From: Nitrososphaera sp. AFS
GTDB taxonomy: Archaea; Thermoproteota; Nitrososphaeria; Nitrososphaerales; Nitrososphaeraceae
NCBI RefSeq assembly: GCF_009898475.1
Contig: NZ_QURE01000006.1
Span: 1 to 53,637 of the forward strand
Reading direction: 5' to 3'
DNA: 53,637 nt
The translations under genes and the position numbers were made by a program. The notes under the pieces are model-generated. The model did no database searches and had not been told where the DNA came from. It saw nothing but the letters and a program-made list of their open reading frames with translations. Below are positions 52,244 to 53,637 of this stretch, piece after piece (the first letter of the stretch is position 1; each line of letters starts with the position of its first letter).

Positions 52244-53557
52244 ATGAATGCCAACACTAGCTCGAATACGCAATCTAAATGGGATTCTGTAAAGCGTTAT
52301 AAACTTACCAGAATGCTGAATGAGCTAGGTGGAATTTTAGGTCATGGGACGGAACTCGTGACAGTGTATATCCCCCCTCGACGACCAATATATGACGTTA
52401 TAGCGCAGCTCAGAAATGAGTCTGGTACCGCATCAAACATTAAATCCGATCTGACTAGAAGTCATGTTCAGGACGCATTGAGTAGGACAATAGAGCACTT
52501 GAAGCTTTTCAAGGAGACCCCTGAGAACGGTTTAGTCATATTTTGTGGAGCGATTCCGACAGGAAAGGGATTTGGCACAGAAAAAATTGAGCTTTATTCA
52601 GTAATGCCACCAAAGCCGGTCCAGATCCAACTTTACCGTTGCGACGACCACTTTTGGATAAGCCACTTGAAGGATATGATGAAGGATGACAAAGTGATTG
52701 GCATTCTCGCCATCGATACTCAAGAGGCTGGACTTGGAATTTTAACGGGCGATCGATGGTTGGTTGTAGACACAATGACTTCGGGCGTTGCAGGCAAACA
52801 TCGGCAGGGAGGTCAATCAGCTAGGAGATTTGAAAGACTCCGGGACAACGAACTCAATGATTATTATCATAGGGTCGCAGATCATGCCCAGAAGGTCTTC
52901 ATTAATCAATACAATGTTCGAGGAATTATTGTAGGTGGGCCAGGTCCAACTAAAGAGAATTTTCTCAAAGAAGAATATTTAGACTATCGTTTACAAAACA
53001 ACGTCATAACGACGCTGGATACTTCCTATTCTGGTGATGAGGGAATACGTGAAATCATAGACAAAGTTAATGATCAGGGAGTGATGGCCGAATATAGACT
53101 AATGGAGGAAAAAAAAATCGTAAAGAAATTTATGAGCGAGGTTCATTCAGGAGATGGTTTAGGTATTTATGGTATATCCGATGTTCTTGCGTCACTTCAA
53201 ACAGGAATAGTTGATATGGTCATTGTTGCCGACAATATAACCAAGACTAAATTGGATGCAAAATGCAATAGGTGCGGATACAATCAACAAAAGATCGTTG
53301 AAAGAATCGACGCCACACGAGTGAAGCAAGAGATCATATCAAAACCGTGCCCCTCATGTTCTGCGGTCGATTATGAAATTATAGAGAAGGATATAGTGGA
53401 TTACCTTGAGGAATTGGCCGCTTTGACAGGAAGTAAACTTGAAGTAATATCTGGAGGATCAGAGGAAGGTAGTCAAATTTCTAGTCTGGGCAGCATAGGA
53501 GCCATATTAAGATTTAGGCCAACAACAAATAAAAATTTGGTTGCGCATATATCTTGA
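52244..53557 (+). CDS. prf1: Peptide chain release factor aRF1
   Basis: Recognises stop codons and triggers peptide release. 437 residues, like eRF1: domain 1 with the stop-reading NIKS motif (65-68) and the YRCDDHF motif (131-137), domain 2 with the GGQ motif (189-191) in GKHRQGGQSARRF, and domain 3 with LGIYGISDVLASLQTG. A zinc-knuckle-like CNRCG and CPSC pair lies at about 343-372. The start is ATG at 52244. The gene is complete and lies 80 nt from the window end. Confidence 0.96.
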   Translation: MNANTSSNTQSKWDSVKRYKLTRMLNELGGILGHGTELVTVYIPPRRPIYDVIAQLRNESGTASNIKSDLTRSHVQDALSRTIEHLKLFKETPENGLVIFCGAIPTGKGFGTEKIELYSVMPPKPVQIQLYRCDDHFWISHLKDMMKDDKVIGILAIDTQEAGLGILTGDRWLVVDTMTSGVAGKHRQGGQSARRFERLRDNELNDYYHRVADHAQKVFINQYNVRGIIVGGPGPTKENFLKEEYLDYRLQNNVITTLDTSYSGDEGIREIIDKVNDQGVMAEYRLMEEKKIVKKFMSEVHSGDGLGIYGISDVLASLQTGIVDMVIVADNITKTKLDAKCNRCGYNQQKIVERIDATRVKQEIISKPCPSCSAVDYEIIEKDIVDYLEELAALTGSKLEVISGGSEEGSQISSLGSIGAILRFRPTTNKNLVAHIS

Positions 53558-53637
53558 TTTAATTCTTGTCGGCTGCTAATATAGCACACTAATGAAACTG
53601 TGACGTGTCATCCAAACTAGCATGAAAGGATTTTAGA

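Overview
The window is archaeal and most likely comes from the Nitrososphaerota (Thaumarchaeota), probably the Nitrososphaera side. It carries eukaryote-type ribosomal proteins S8e, S25e, S26e and S30e; S25e, S26e and S30e together argue against Euryarchaeota. It also has archaeal RNA polymerase subunits L, K and E, Spt4, TFS, a TFB, PCNA, Csl4, EndA, aRF1 and the termination factor aCPSF1/FttA. Other lineage hints are a Sulfolobus-type 3Fe-4S/4Fe-4S ferredoxin, a membrane-anchored cupredoxin and EgtD. Base composition is AT-rich (about 40% GC by eye). TTG and GTG starts are common, and several genes look leaderless with a TATA box about 26-30 nt before the start. I found no rRNA, tRNA, CRISPR array, intact transposon or prophage. 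Apart from a few gene-poor stretches it reads as a core chromosomal segment.

Layout. 1-2.8 kb: a nucleotide-sugar dehydrogenase cut by the window edge, a CDP-alcohol phosphatidyltransferase, S26e, and a csl4-pheA pair. 3-6.3 kb: an MptE-like enzyme, an unknown protein and guaA. 6.7-12.8 kb: a DegT-type aminotransferase, an ArsA ATPase, a ferredoxin, an unknown gene, PRPP synthase and tRNase Z. 12.9-15.1 kb: lineage-type hypothetical genes. 15.1-18.4 kb: guaB with a frameshift, a candidate structured RNA, then rpoL-tfs-pcn. 18.8-26.3 kb: pyrD, egtD, a TFB with an unusual insertion, a DHH phosphoesterase, S25e, a cyclophilin-like protein, rpoK and a cupredoxin. 26.7-34 kb: carA-carB (carB disrupted near its 5' end), a metallophosphoesterase, S8e and scpB/scpA. 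34.6-38.3 kb: aCPSF1, a 48-residue zinc-finger-like gene, a UPF0147 protein and a gene-poor stretch holding what looks like a decayed zinc-ribbon gene. 38.3-43.4 kb: homoserine dehydrogenase, a DUF47/PhoU-like protein overlapping endA, an unknown gene and a 605-residue tandem SDR protein. 43.6-47.8 kb: a TRAM protein, a complete de novo NAD set (nadX, nadA, nadC) interleaved with S30e, and spt4-rpoE. 47.9-53.6 kb: a ribbon-helix-helix protein, a Rieske protein, cysS, a 50-residue zinc-ribbon gene, an HTH-CBS regulator and aRF1.

Functionally the window is dominated by nucleotide synthesis (prs, guaA, guaB, pyrD, carA, carB) and gene expression. The most notable anomalies are: a 22-nt insertion that puts the first codons of carB out of frame and could fold as a hairpin; a one-base deficit in an A8 run of guaB; a tandem SDR protein that resembles the N-terminal half of Chloroflexus malonyl-CoA reductase but has Gln where the catalytic Lys should be; and a structured intergenic element before rpoL with mutually exclusive helices. 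Both disrupted genes encode enzymes expected to be essential, so sequencing or assembly error must be excluded first.
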